Below are positions 8,897 through 17,830 of a DNA stretch of 64,000 nt, piece by piece. This stretch comes from Haloferax sulfurifontis ATCC BAA-897. GTDB taxonomy: Archaea > Halobacteriota > Halobacteria > Halobacteriales > Haloferacaceae. A program made the position numbers and the translations under genes. Position 1 is the first letter of the stretch. Every line of letters begins with the position of its first letter. Under the pieces are notes generated by a model. The model was not told where the DNA came from and ran no database searches. It saw nothing but the letters and a program-made list of their open reading frames with translations. The stretch lies in NCBI RefSeq assembly GCF_000337835.1, contig NZ_AOLM01000002.1, positions 62,001 to 126,000 on the forward strand, in the 5' to 3' direction.

Positions 8897-9367
8897 ATGG
8901 ACCTCGACGCGACGGACCGGGCGATTCTCCGGATTCTGATGGAGGACGCGCGGACCCCGTTCAGCGAAATCGCCCGCAGAATCGACATGTCGAGCGCGAC
9001 GGTTCACGACCGGGTCGGTCGGATGGAGGACGCCGGCGTCATCGAGGGGTACCACGCCCACGTCGACCCGCGGCAGGTCGGGCTGGGGACCTCCGCGCTG
9101 GTCGGGTTCCGAGTCAAGCAGGGCCGCGAGAAGGAGGCGCTCCAACAGCTCCGCGACATCGACGGCGTCCAAGAGATCAACCTCACCACCGGCGAGTGGG
9201 ACGTGATGCTCCGGGTGTACGCCGAGGACACCGACGCCCTGCGCGAGCTCATGTTCGACCATATCGCCGAGCTCGACGGCTTCTCGCGGTCCCAGACGAT
9301 GGTCATCCTCGGGACCGAGTACGACGACCCGGTGTTGCCGATTCGCGAGCCGGACGACGAGGACTGA
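8897..9367 (+). CDS. Lrp/AsnC family transcriptional regulator
   Basis: 156 residues from ATG 8897: MDLDATDRAILRILMEDART opens the Lrp/AsnC HTH domain, with ISARRI-like FSEIARRIDMSSATVHDRVGRMEDAGVIEGY as recognition region and the C-terminal RAM/ligand-binding domain (VGFRVKQGREKEALQQLRD, DGVQEINLTTGEWDVMLRVYAED). Length is standard for the family. A longer frame from 8822 adds an unlikely N-terminal extension. The effector is unknown; in haloarchaea these often control amino-acid or nitrogen genes. Neighbours do not reveal a target. Confidence 0.9.
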   Translation: MDLDATDRAILRILMEDARTPFSEIARRIDMSSATVHDRVGRMEDAGVIEGYHAHVDPRQVGLGTSALVGFRVKQGREKEALQQLRDIDGVQEINLTTGEWDVMLRVYAEDTDALRELMFDHIAELDGFSRSQTMVILGTEYDDPVLPIREPDDED

Positions 9368-9464
9368 CCCCCGCCCGTCGCGGAACTGAGTCGCCGCGCC
9401 GAGACCTGCGCGAAGCGTGCGAGAGACCGGAACCCTCAACAGGCCCGCCGTCGGGGTATCGGCT

Positions 9465-10604
9465 ATGGCAACGGTAGCAGAGCGAATGGGTCTCGACCCC
9501 GAGCGCCTCTGGGGGCTCGGCGTCGCGGCCATCCTCGTCGCCCTCGTCGGCGGGTCGCTCGCGTTCCCTCGCGTCGTCTACGACGGTTTCATCTGGCACT
9601 ACTTCTGGGGCCCCGTCCAAGCCGACGCGAACTCGGCCGTCTGCGCGGTTCGGGCGGGCGGCGTCACGCAGTACCTCGATACGGCGTCGGCCTGCGCCGC
9701 CGCGGCCGAACCCGTCGCGTACCCCGGTTATACCCTCGTCTCCGAGGTCGGGTACATGGTCACGCTCGTCATCGCCCTCTCGGGCGTCGTGTTCCTCCTC
9801 CGCCGCCTCGACATCGGCGAGAGCCCGCGGTTCTTCTACGCCCTCTTTCCGTTCATGCTGTTCGGCGGCGCGTTCCGCGTGGTCGAGGACGCCAACGACG
9901 CCCCCGGCGTCGCCGACGCGCTCATCACCTACCCGCTGAACACGCTCGTCATCAGCCCGGTCATCTACGTGACCGTCTTCGCAATCACGCTCGTCGCCGT
10001 CGTCGGGAGCGTCCTCGCCGAGCGTCGGGGCCTCGTCGACGACTACGTGAAACCGCTGTTCGGAGCCGGCCTCGCGGTGCTCGCGGTCACCCTCGGCTAT
10101 CTCCTGTGGGCCGGCCTCACCGGCGCGCAGGGCGCGACGTTCTACCCGCAGGTGCTCGTCGTCATCCTCGTCGGCGCGACGCTCACCGCCGCCGCGACGT
10201 GGTGGCTCGTCGAGCGCTTTGCCCCCGAAATCAACGAGGGGACCGGCTACATCGGTCTCGTCGTCATCTGGGGCCACGCCGTCGACGGCGTGGCGAACGT
10301 CATCGGCCTCGACTGGATGACCGCGCTCGGCGCGGGGAACAACCTCGTCCCGAAGCACCCGGTGAATCAGGCGGTCGTCGATTTCACTGCCTCCACGCTC
10401 CCCGCGTCGGTGCTCGCGGTCACGGGCGACGCGTGGCCGTTCCTGCTCGTCAAGCTCGTGGCCGCGACGGCCGTCGTCTGGGTGTTCGACGAGCAGATAT
10501 TCGAGGACAGCCCGCGCTACGCGATTCTGCTTCTCATCGCCGTCCTCGCGGTCGGGCTCGGACCGGGGAGCCGCGACATGCTCCGCGCGACGTTCGGCGT
10601 CTAA
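9465..10604 (+). CDS. DUF63 family membrane protein
   Basis: A 379-residue polytopic membrane protein with about 8-9 hydrophobic segments (for example [17 protein letters not shown] at the N-terminus and [16 protein letters not shown] near the C-terminus). The motifs [16 protein letters not shown] and [16 protein letters not shown] are conserved features of archaeal DUF63 proteins; the charged residues within membrane segments suggest transport or catalysis in the bilayer, but the function is unknown. ATG 9465 ([14 protein letters not shown]) was chosen over the upstream frame start because the extension lacks coding character. Confidence 0.85.
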   Translation: MATVAERMGLDPERLWGLGVAAILVALVGGSLAFPRVVYDGFIWHYFWGPVQADANSAVCAVRAGGVTQYLDTASACAAAAEPVAYPGYTLVSEVGYMVTLVIALSGVVFLLRRLDIGESPRFFYALFPFMLFGGAFRVVEDANDAPGVADALITYPLNTLVISPVIYVTVFAITLVAVVGSVLAERRGLVDDYVKPLFGAGLAVLAVTLGYLLWAGLTGAQGATFYPQVLVVILVGATLTAAATWWLVERFAPEINEGTGYIGLVVIWGHAVDGVANVIGLDWMTALGAGNNLVPKHPVNQAVVDFTASTLPASVLAVTGDAWPFLLVKLVAATAVVWVFDEQIFEDSPRYAILLLIAVLAVGLGPGSRDMLRATFGV

Positions 10605-10843
10605 TCGGCCCGTTTCTTCCGTTTTCTCGCTCTCTCGCTCTCCAACCCTATCGCGTATCGCTTCTCTCCCGACGAAGCTTCAAGTACCGAGCCGCGGCCA
10701 CCGCCGCTATTCTGTGACGCAGGCCGCGCGGCGACTCGCGGGTGTCCGGCACACCGCCGCGCGGACCCGATTCGGCCCGCCTGCCACGCGGCCGCCCGTG
10801 CCGGCTGTCAGCCACGAAGCCCACGAATCCCGTGACCCGCCAG

Positions 10844-12532
10844 CTACGGGAACGGGTGGAACTCGCGGTCCAGTCGCGGCTCGAAGCCGAGGTCACGCGG
10901 CACCGACTCGGCGCGGTCGGCGAAGTACGGCTCGCCGATAAACAGCGGTTGCGCCGCCGGAACGAGCACGCGGACCGCCTCGAATCCGAGGCGCTCCACG
11001 TCGCGCGGCGTGGTCCGCGCCGCGTAGGCGTCGAGGCCGGCGTCGGCGACCGCCGAGACGACTGCGTCGAGTTCGGCCGCGCCCGCCGGAACCTCGTCGG
11101 GGCCAACCGAGTCCGCGGGGATGGTTGCGTCCGGCGAGACGAACGTCTGTGCGGGCTTCGGGAAGTCGGCGTAAGTCGCAATCGCGCCGCCCTGCGTCGC
11201 GGCCTGCTCCGGTCCCATGGCGCGCAGTTCGGTCCAGTTCTGAAGCGCCTCGGCCAGCGCGGAGCGAGCGGCGCGGTTCGCGTCGAGGGCCGCGCCGGAG
11301 CCCATGGCGAACTCCGGCCACTCGCCGTCGCGGTGGACCGCCACCGCCACGACGGGCACGTCCACGTCCTGCGTCACGAGGAGCGCAGTCACTTCCAAGG
11401 ACTCGGAACGGGCGCGGGCCGCCAGCGTCTCGAACGTCTCGTCGGTCACGTCCAGTCCGAGCGGGTCGAACGTCGAGTACCACGCGAGCATCGTCGCGTC
11501 GCGCTCGACGACCTCGTACAGCCCCGAGAGAACCGCCTCGGTCCCGGAGTTGCCGAGACCGAGGCCGGTCGTAATCGACGGCTTGTGCCGCTCCGACGGC
11601 GGCGGGTAGTGGACGAACTCCGCCGGGAGCGAGACGGTCGCCCCGGTGGCGAGGTCCTCGCCTTCGACCCACTGAATCGGCTCTTCGGGGTCGGGGTCGC
11701 GGAACGAGTCGGGCCTGACGAAGCGACTCGGCGGCACCGCGGCCGGTCGGGACGCCGCGGGCGCGACGGCGAACTCGCTGGTTCGGTAGACGCCCGCCGA
11801 GTAGCGTTCCAGCGCCTCGCCGAGCGCCTTCATGTAGGCCTCGTCCCAGCCGGCGGCCGCGCCGCCGGCGAGTTCGGCCGCCCGAGTGTCGGCGTACACC
11901 GTCGTGTCCGCCGTCTGCGCGACGTAGTACGGAAGCGGGAACGACTCGCGCTCGCCGACCTGCGTGACGATGCCGACCCGGTCGTCCACGGCCGACTCGG
12001 CCCGCGCGAGCGCGTCGTCTAACTCGACGGCGCGGAAGTCGCGGTCGAGGGTCCGGTCTCGCTCCGTCGGCGACGGCGTCGGGAGAACCGACCGCTCGGG
12101 ACCCGGGACTTCGACGACGGTCCCGGCCACGTCGTCGCCCGCGAGGAGCGCGATACCCCGTCGTCCGGCGATAGCGCCGGCGAGTCGAACGGCCGCGCGG
12201 TCGCCCCCGGGCCGGCCGCCCGACTCCGTGGTGGACGCGACGCGCGCCTGGAGGTCCGCGAAGTCGGCGCTCCCGGGGTCGAACGCCGAGACAGCCGCGT
12301 CGAGGTCGGCCACGGCGTGACCGCCGACGCCGCCGATTTCGACCGCGAGCCAGCGCGAGGCGGCTTCGTCGGCCGCGTCGAAGGCGTCGCTTCCGGCCGC
12401 GGCGACGACGAAGCCGAGGTCGAACGAACCGAGCGAGTCGGGGGCCGTCTCCGCGACCGTCGCGTCGATGTCGGCGCACGCCGCGCGAATCGACTCGGCG
12501 GCGGGACCGCTCCCGACGAGTCCGATATCCAT
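10844..12532 (-). CDS. YcaO-domain protein (stand-alone)
   Basis: A 562-residue protein. Residues 1 to about 160 form a Rossmann-like N-terminal region (MDIGLVGSGPAAESIRAACA) resembling the Ocin-ThiF-like/TOMM docking portion. The YcaO domain follows, with ATP-binding motifs GEALERYSAG, GLYEVVERDA and ALAEALQNW. YcaO enzymes use ATP to activate backbone amides, making azolines, thioamides or amidines. No precursor peptide, TfuA or ThiF partner is adjacent. The C-terminus is HPFP, reminiscent of but not identical to the proline-rich end of azoline-forming YcaOs. It lies 49 bp downstream of the TbsP-like gene on the same strand. Confidence 0.85.
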   Translation of the reverse strand: MDIGLVGSGPAAESIRAACADIDATVAETAPDSLGSFDLGFVVAAAGSDAFDAADEAASRWLAVEIGGVGGHAVADLDAAVSAFDPGSADFADLQARVASTTESGGRPGGDRAAVRLAGAIAGRRGIALLAGDDVAGTVVEVPGPERSVLPTPSPTERDRTLDRDFRAVELDDALARAESAVDDRVGIVTQVGERESFPLPYYVAQTADTTVYADTRAAELAGGAAAGWDEAYMKALGEALERYSAGVYRTSEFAVAPAASRPAAVPPSRFVRPDSFRDPDPEEPIQWVEGEDLATGATVSLPAEFVHYPPPSERHKPSITTGLGLGNSGTEAVLSGLYEVVERDATMLAWYSTFDPLGLDVTDETFETLAARARSESLEVTALLVTQDVDVPVVAVAVHRDGEWPEFAMGSGAALDANRAARSALAEALQNWTELRAMGPEQAATQGGAIATYADFPKPAQTFVSPDATIPADSVGPDEVPAGAAELDAVVSAVADAGLDAYAARTTPRDVERLGFEAVRVLVPAAQPLFIGEPYFADRAESVPRDLGFEPRLDREFHPFP

Positions 12533-12581
12533 GCGCGCGACGAGGGGAGGCGGAGGGAAAAAGCGAGGGGGACGCGGTCGG

Positions 12582-13409
12582 CTACGCGTCGAGCAGTTTC
12601 TGGGCCTCGTCGGCCAGTTCGTCCGCGCTGGCGGCGACGAGTTCGTCCGCGCCGAGCTTCAGACGGAGCCGCGGGCGGCCGACGTCGATGGGGACTTTCT
12701 CGGTATCGATGAGGCCGAGTTCTTCGAGCTTCGTCTTCGTCCGGGAGAACGTCGCCTTGCTGGCGATGCCCACGTCCTCGCCCCACTTCGAGATGTCGTA
12801 GAGGAGGACCTCGTTGCGGGCGGCGACGAGAAGCGAGATGGTCACCTCGTCGAGGCCGTCGCCGTCGCCGCGGGCCGACGACAGCGAGGCGAGCATGGCG
12901 TCGAAGTCGGCGAGCGTCTCCTCGCCGATGTCCTCGCCGAGCGTCTCGCGGACGCGCGACAGCGGCGGGGTCCGGAGCTTGAACTCGGGCGCGTTCTCCC
13001 AGTGGGTCTGATGGGCCTCGAACGCCGTCTCGACGAACGCCTCGTCGTCGGTGACGAGGCCGGCGACCTTGCCCCCGGCGGCGACGAGCGCGACGACCGA
13101 GTTCGGCGTGACGAACAGCGTGTTCTCGACCTCGTCGGCGGCGGTCCGCATCGAGAGCGCGCCGTCGGCGACGAGGTTCGCGGCGTTCGAGGCGACGATG
13201 AAGTCGTCGAGGACGTCTTTCAGGATGCCCTCGTCGGCGACGAGACGGATTTCCGGGAGGTCGTCGTCGACGTCGGTCGCCACGGCGACGAGCCCCTCGA
13301 TGACTTCGGCGGTCGGATTCGCGACCAGCACCTCGTCTTCCGACGAGGAGAGGACGGACTGGATGATGTCTTCTACCCCCTCAGCGAGTAGATTAGAACG
13401 AATAGCCAT
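12582..13409 (-). CDS. tbsP: TbsP-like haloarchaeal transcriptional regulator
   Basis: 275 residues. The N-terminal part (LLAEGVEDIIQSVLSSSEDE, then LVADEGILKDVLDDFIVAS) and the strongly conserved C-terminal winged-helix region (DISKWGEDVGIASKATFSRT followed by KLEELGLIDTEKVPIDVGRP) match the haloarchaeal DUF5821 family that I recall as containing TbsP, a regulator of glycolytic/gluconeogenic genes acting with TrmB in Haloferax. The name rests on memory. ATG 13409 lies about 25 bp downstream of an AT-rich TATA element (ATATTAAATATATTA on the minus strand), giving a leaderless transcript. Confidence 0.7.
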   Translation of the reverse strand: MAIRSNLLAEGVEDIIQSVLSSSEDEVLVANPTAEVIEGLVAVATDVDDDLPEIRLVADEGILKDVLDDFIVASNAANLVADGALSMRTAADEVENTLFVTPNSVVALVAAGGKVAGLVTDDEAFVETAFEAHQTHWENAPEFKLRTPPLSRVRETLGEDIGEETLADFDAMLASLSSARGDGDGLDEVTISLLVAARNEVLLYDISKWGEDVGIASKATFSRTKTKLEELGLIDTEKVPIDVGRPRLRLKLGADELVAASADELADEAQKLLDA

Positions 13410-13775
13410 AGCTTGAATATCGCCAGTAATATATTTAATATTAACGCAAGACGACCGGCAGAACGTATTCGAAATCGAGTTGTACCAACGCTGTACCGAG
13501 CGAATTGAGCGATACGTTTCAGAAATTTTACTCCAAGAGAAGAGTGGGAAAATCGAATTCGAACCGGCTGACTCGGTCGGGAAGGAGTCGTCGCCCGCGA
13601 GAGTCGCCCCGAGCGGTCGACTCGGGTCGGAGACACGTCCGCGACGGGTGGCATCACGCGTTCGTGTATCTGTTCACGGTAGCACGCCACAGAATATACA
13701 CGGGTGTGCAACACAACACCGGCAGGCGTAGCCAAATGGGACACATTTATGCCGTAATTGGCCCGGATACTACGT
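13410..13775. promoter_or_regulatory. Divergent regulatory region between tbsP and glyA
   Basis: This 366-bp gap contains no convincing gene. Beside tbsP is an AT-rich near-palindrome TAATATATTTAATATTA (about 13426-13442) that overlaps its TATA element and may be an autoregulatory site. On the plus strand ACATTTATGCC (about 13742-13752) sits 25-30 bp before the glyA ATG at 13776 and is its likely TATA box. The middle (13450-13730) shows reduced GC and nothing I can identify. Confidence 0.5.
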
Positions 13776-15023
13776 ATGGACTACAGCCACGTCCGCGACG
13801 TCGACCCCGCCGTGGCAGACGCCCTCGACGGCGAGGTCGAACGCCAGCGCGACACGCTCGCGATGATCGCCTCGGAGAACCACGTCAGCGAAGCGGTCCT
13901 CGAAGCACAGGGGAGCGCGCTGACGAACAAGTACGCCGAGGGCTACCCCGGCAAGCGCTACTACGCTGGCTGTGAGTACGCCGACGACGTGGAGAACCTC
14001 GCCGTCGAGCGCGCGAAGGAACTCTGGGGCGCAGAGCACGTCAACGTCCAACCCCACTCCGGCACGCAGGCCAACATGGGCGTCTACCTCGCCATGCTCG
14101 ACCCCGGCGACAAGATCCTCTCGCTGGACCTGACCCACGGCGGCCACCTGAGCCACGGTCACCCCGCGAACTTCACGGGCAAGCTCTACGACGTCGAGCA
14201 GTACGAGGTCGACGCCGAAAGCGGCTACATCGACTACGACCAGCTCGCCGAGAAGGCCGCGGAGTTCGAGCCGGACATCATCGTCTCCGGCTACTCCGCG
14301 TACCCGCGGGCCGTCGAGTGGGAGACGATTCAGGAGGTCGCTGACGACGTGGACGCGCTCCACCTCGCCGACATCGCCCACATCACGGGCCTCGTTGCCG
14401 CCGGCGTCCACCCCTCGCCGGTCGGCGTCGCCGACTTCGTCACCGGCTCGACACACAAGACCATCCGCGCCGGTCGCGGCGGCATCATCATGTGCGACGA
14501 GGAGTACGCCTCCGACATCGACAGCGCCGTCTTCCCCGGCGCGCAGGGCGGTCCCCTCATGCACAACATCGCCGGCAAGGCGGTCGGATTCAAAGAGGCG
14601 CTCGAACCCGAGTTCGAGGAGTACGCCCAGCAGGTCGTCGACAACGCGAAGGTCCTCGCGGAGACGTTCCAGGACCACGGTCTCAGCGTCGTCTCCGGCG
14701 GCACCGACACGCACCTCGTGCTCGTCGACCTCCGCGACTCGCACCCCGACCTCACCGGCGGCACCGCCGAGGAGGCGCTCGAATCGACGGGTATCGTCCT
14801 CAACGCGAACACCGTCCCCGGCGAGACGCGCTCGGCGTTCAACCCGAGCGGTATCCGCGCCGGCACGCCCGGGCTCACCACCCGCGGCTTCGGCGAAGAC
14901 GAAATCCGCGAAGTCGGCGAACTCATCGTGAAGGTCGTCGACGCCCCCGAGGACGACGACGTGCTCGCGGAGGTCTCCGAGCGCGTGCAGGAACTCTGCG
15001 ACGCCAACCCGCTGTACGAGTAG
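13776..15023 (+). CDS. glyA: Serine hydroxymethyltransferase
   Basis: 415 residues, standard length. It opens ERQRDTLAMIASENHVSEAV, the SHMT N-terminal signature; KYAEGYPGKRYYAGCEY and NVQPHSGTQANMGVY are PLP and folate-site motifs; the PLP lysine is in VTGSTHKTIRAGRGG at about residue 228. Converts serine and tetrahydrofolate (or an archaeal pterin) to glycine and methylene-folate in the cytoplasm. ATG 13776 follows a TATA-like element by about 28 bp; the upstream in-frame start at 13758 lies inside the promoter. folD lies about 1 kb downstream on the same strand. Confidence 0.95.
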   Translation: MDYSHVRDVDPAVADALDGEVERQRDTLAMIASENHVSEAVLEAQGSALTNKYAEGYPGKRYYAGCEYADDVENLAVERAKELWGAEHVNVQPHSGTQANMGVYLAMLDPGDKILSLDLTHGGHLSHGHPANFTGKLYDVEQYEVDAESGYIDYDQLAEKAAEFEPDIIVSGYSAYPRAVEWETIQEVADDVDALHLADIAHITGLVAAGVHPSPVGVADFVTGSTHKTIRAGRGGIIMCDEEYASDIDSAVFPGAQGGPLMHNIAGKAVGFKEALEPEFEEYAQQVVDNAKVLAETFQDHGLSVVSGGTDTHLVLVDLRDSHPDLTGGTAEEALESTGIVLNANTVPGETRSAFNPSGIRAGTPGLTTRGFGEDEIREVGELIVKVVDAPEDDDVLAEVSERVQELCDANPLYE

Positions 15024-15129
15024 GCGACGCCCGCGGGCGACCGCCGCGGTTCGGCGGCCGGCGCGTTCGGTTTTTCAAACCCCTCTGCCGAGTAACACTA
15101 TTAGCCGCGCCGCCGTATCGTCGACCGAC

Positions 15130-15429
15130 ATGGCTCCGATTCGTCGGCTCGTTCTCGACGTGTTGAAACCGCACAGCCCCTCGACGGTGGCGGTCGCCCG
15201 CGAGGTCGCCGACGCGCCCGGCGTGGCCGGCGTGAACGCGACGCTCCTCGAAACCGACCGCGAGGTGCAGAACCTCAGACTCGTCGTGGAGGGCGAGGCC
15301 GTCGACGCCGACGAGGTCGAGCGCCGCGTCCGCGACCTCGGCGGGACAGTCCACTCGGTGGACGAAGTCGTCGCCGGCGAGACGCTGGTGGAGTACCGAA
15401 CTCAACCGCAGGACCCGTCGCCGTCGTGA
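15130..15429 (+). CDS. DUF211 family protein
   Basis: A 99-residue ferredoxin-like-fold protein: MAPIRRLVLDVLKPHSPSTV, then GVNATLLETDREVQNLRLVVEG and DLGGTVHSVDEVVAGE match archaeal DUF211, small proteins reported as homo-oligomers of unknown role. Its TGA (15427-15429) overlaps the ATG of the VIT-family gene by one base, so the two are translationally coupled; DUF211 may therefore act with, or regulate, that transporter. Confidence 0.85.
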   Translation: MAPIRRLVLDVLKPHSPSTVAVAREVADAPGVAGVNATLLETDREVQNLRLVVEGEAVDADEVERRVRDLGGTVHSVDEVVAGETLVEYRTQPQDPSPS

Positions 15430-15998
15430 TGTCGGCTCGGCTCGCCTCGCTCCTGCGTGACGACCGCGTCCGCGCCATCTCCCGTCGGTACTTCGTCTCG
15501 AACGGCTTCGACGGCGCGCTGACCTGCATCGGTCTCGTCATCGGCGCGTACCTCACCGGCGTCACGGACGGGGTGACGGTCGTCGAAATCGGCGTCGGCG
15601 CGGCGGTGGGGCTGACCACCTCCGGCGTCTGGAGCGTCTGGGAGATAGAGCGCGCCGAGAAGCGGGCCGAACTGGGCCGCATCGAGGACGCCATGCTGAC
15701 CGACCTCGACGGGACCGCGGTCGAACGCGACAAGGTCGCGGCGCGGGGAATCAACGCGGTCGCCAGCGGGCTCGGCCCGCTCGTCGGCATCGTCATCCCG
15801 CTCCTCCCGTTTCTCGCGGTCGGCACCCTCCTGTCGATGACGTGGGCGACGCTCGCCTCGGTCGCCCTCGGGACGGCCATCCTCTTTGCGTTCGGCGCGT
15901 ACATGGGGTCGATATCGGACCAGCGGTGGTACGTCGCCGGCCTGCGGATGGCGCTGGCGGGCGTCGCGGTGGCCGCCGTGAACCTGCTGTTCGGGTGA
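15429..15998 (+). CDS. VIT1/CCC1-family membrane transporter
   Basis: 189 residues with five hydrophobic segments: FDGALTCIGLVIGAYLTG, a charged amphipathic middle (WEIERAEKRAELGRIEDAM) typical of the metal-binding region of VIT1/CCC1 proteins, then GLGPLVGIVIPLLPFLAVG and two more. Family members move Fe(II)/Mn(II) across membranes; substrate here is inferred only. ATG 15429 overlaps the DUF211 stop by one base. An in-frame GTG immediately upstream (15426) is also possible. Confidence 0.75.
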   Translation: MSARLASLLRDDRVRAISRRYFVSNGFDGALTCIGLVIGAYLTGVTDGVTVVEIGVGAAVGLTTSGVWSVWEIERAEKRAELGRIEDAMLTDLDGTAVERDKVAARGINAVASGLGPLVGIVIPLLPFLAVGTLLSMTWATLASVALGTAILFAFGAYMGSISDQRWYVAGLRMALAGVAVAAVNLLFG

Positions 15999-16032
15999 GA
16001 ATGTATAGGCACATGCATGTATATTTTGGTCT

Positions 16033-16048
16033 ATTCTCAGCCGAGAAT
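16033..16048. repeat. Inverted repeat between the VIT gene and folD
   Basis: ATTCTC-AGCC-GAGAAT forms a perfect 6-bp inverted repeat with a 4-base spacer, 50 bp upstream of the folD ATG and 35 bp after the transporter stop. It lies upstream of the probable folD TATA-like element (CTTTGAA, about 16064-16070), so it may be an operator; alternatively it is part of the transcription end of the upstream gene. Confidence 0.4.
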
Positions 16049-16097
16049 ACGCACGAATCCGAATCTTTGAAATGGGCTGGGCGCGCTGTCTGAGACA

Positions 16098-16991
16098 ATG
16101 ACGACCATCATCGACGGCAACGCCGTCGCCGAGGAGATTCGAGACGGGTTGGCCGACGCCATCGACGCCCTCGACGAGGCGGGCGTGAAGCCGGGTCTCG
16201 CGACCGTCCTGATGAGCGACGACCCCGCCAGCGAGACGTACGTCTCGATGAAACAGCGCGACTGCGAGGAGGTCGGCATCGAGGCGTTCGACTACGGGCT
16301 CGACCCCGAGACGCCCGCCGACGAGCTGTACTCGCTCGTCGACGACCTCAACGACGACGACGAGGTCCACGGCATCCTCGTCCAGATGCCCGTCCCCGAC
16401 CACGTCGACGACCGGACGGTCCTCCGCCGCATCGACCCCGCCAAGGACGTCGACGGCTTCCACCCCGAGAACGTGGGCCGCCTCGTCGCCGGCGACGCCC
16501 GCTTCAAGCCCTGTACGCCCCACGGCGTCCAGAAGCTCCTCGCCGCCGCCGACGTGGAGACCGAGGGCGCGGACGTGGTCGTCGTCGGCCGCTCGGACAT
16601 CGTCGGCAAGCCGATGGCGAACCTGCTCATCCAGAAGGCCGAGGGCGGCAACGCCACGGTCACGGTCTGCCACTCGCGCACGGACGACCTCGCCGCGAAG
16701 ACCCGCGAGGCCGACATCGTCGTCGCCGCCGCGGGCGTTCCCGAACTCGTCACCGGCGACATGCTCTCGGAGGGCGTCGTCGTCATCGACGTGGGCGTCA
16801 ACCGCGTCGACGCGGACAACGAGAAGGGCTACGAACTCGTCGGCGACGTGGAGTTCGACTCCGCGAAGGAGAAGGCCAGCGCCATCACGCCCGTCCCCGG
16901 CGGCGTCGGCCCGATGACCCGCGCGATGCTCCTCTGGAACACCGTGAAGGCCGCCGCCGAGGCCGAGGACGTCGACGTGGACCTCCCCTGA
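16098..16991 (+). CDS. folD: Bifunctional methylenetetrahydrofolate dehydrogenase/cyclohydrolase
   Basis: 297 residues. The catalytic segment ASETYVSMKQRDCEEVGI contains the conserved Tyr and Lys; VQMPVPDHVDD is the second active-site strand; VVVGRSDIVGKPMANLL is the NADP-binding signature and PVPGGVGPMTRAML the C-terminal signature. Interconverts methylene-, methenyl- and formyl-tetrahydrofolate. Together with glyA nearby it supports a folate one-carbon route, as known in haloarchaea. The Nudix gene starts 5 bp downstream and is probably co-transcribed. Confidence 0.95.
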   Translation: MTTIIDGNAVAEEIRDGLADAIDALDEAGVKPGLATVLMSDDPASETYVSMKQRDCEEVGIEAFDYGLDPETPADELYSLVDDLNDDDEVHGILVQMPVPDHVDDRTVLRRIDPAKDVDGFHPENVGRLVAGDARFKPCTPHGVQKLLAAADVETEGADVVVVGRSDIVGKPMANLLIQKAEGGNATVTVCHSRTDDLAAKTREADIVVAAAGVPELVTGDMLSEGVVVIDVGVNRVDADNEKGYELVGDVEFDSAKEKASAITPVPGGVGPMTRAMLLWNTVKAAAEAEDVDVDLP

Positions 16992-16996
16992 ATCGG

Positions 16997-17509
16997 ATGG
17001 AGAGACAGATGGGTGCACCACCAGGCATTGACGGCGAGTGGACCGTCGACAACGACGGCGTCGTCCGGCGTCGAAACCACCGTGACCTCGACAGCGAGAC
17101 GTTCGACCGCCTCGCGTCCCGCATTCGAAACGGCCTCGACTGGGGCGTCGCGGGCCTCTGCGAACGGGACGGGGCGGTGCTCCTCGTCCGCCAGGACGGC
17201 AAGTGGGTCCTGCCCGGTGGCGGGGTCGAAGCCGGTGAGTCGAAGACCGAGGCACTTGTCCGAGAGATGCGAGAAGAGACTGGCCTCGACGCGACTGTCG
17301 GGTCACTGCTGGTCGTCACAGAACAGACGTTCACACACGGCGACGACCACGCGACGTTCCACTTCGCCATCTACGACACAGCCGTCGCGGGCGACCTCAC
17401 CGACGACCCCGGCCTCGAAGACGAGGCCATCGCCGACGTGTCGTGGTTCGAGACGCTCCCCGCGGACACGCTCGACCGCGGGCTGATTCGGTTCCTTCGC
17501 GGGCGCTGA
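16997..17509 (+). CDS. Nudix hydrolase
   Basis: 170 residues with a complete Nudix box GGVEAGESKTEALVREMREE continuing TGLD at about residues 74-97, preceded by KWVLPGG. Hydrolyses a nucleoside diphosphate linked to another moiety; substrate not predictable. The N-terminal 45 residues (WTVDNDGVVRRRNHRDLD) form a haloarchaeal extension. Two starts are possible, ATG 16997 (MERQMG) and ATG 17009 (MGAPPG). Five bases separate it from folD. Confidence 0.88.
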   Translation: MERQMGAPPGIDGEWTVDNDGVVRRRNHRDLDSETFDRLASRIRNGLDWGVAGLCERDGAVLLVRQDGKWVLPGGGVEAGESKTEALVREMREETGLDATVGSLLVVTEQTFTHGDDHATFHFAIYDTAVAGDLTDDPGLEDEAIADVSWFETLPADTLDRGLIRFLRGR

Positions 17510-17537
17510 CCGGCCGCGCGTCCGACCCGCTTTTTTC

Positions 17538-17771
17538 TCACTCGTGAGTCGCCACGAGCAGTCGATCGCCGTCTCGCCGGACGCAGAATCGAGTGCCGGC
17601 GTCCACGTCGAAGCTGTGCGCGTCCCGGTCGGAGATGAGCAGTTGCGAGAAGTCGTCGCCGCAGGCCGGACAGGCCACGCCGTCGCGGTTCTCGACGAGC
17701 ATCGTGTCGCCGTCGTCGCGGAGCAGTTTCACCCGATGGCGCACCTCGTGGATGTCGAACCCGGCAGTCAT
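17538..17771 (-). CDS. Small haloarchaeal zinc-ribbon-like protein (77 aa)
   Basis: MTAGFDIHEVRHRVKLLRDD opens a compact protein with GVACPACGDDFSQLL (C-x2-C at about residues 34-37) and one further Cys in RFCVRRDGDRLLV. Similar haloarchaeal proteins are sometimes labelled 'flagella cluster protein' in databases, a name I would not trust functionally. ATG 17771 is preferred because the longer frame upstream overlaps the next minus-strand gene's control region and has no coding character. Lies 59 bp downstream of the zinc-finger gene at 17831. Confidence 0.6.
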   Translation of the reverse strand: MTAGFDIHEVRHRVKLLRDDGDTMLVENRDGVACPACGDDFSQLLISDRDAHSFDVDAGTRFCVRRDGDRLLVATHE

Positions 17772-17830
17772 CGTCGGCGAAGGGTCGCCGCGAGGCAAAA
17801 ACGTTCGGTGAGCGCGGTGGTCGGGCGGCC

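Noticed and set aside
15402..17306. A 634-codon minus ORF
   Set aside because: Antisense to the VIT-type, folD and Nudix genes, all with clear signatures.
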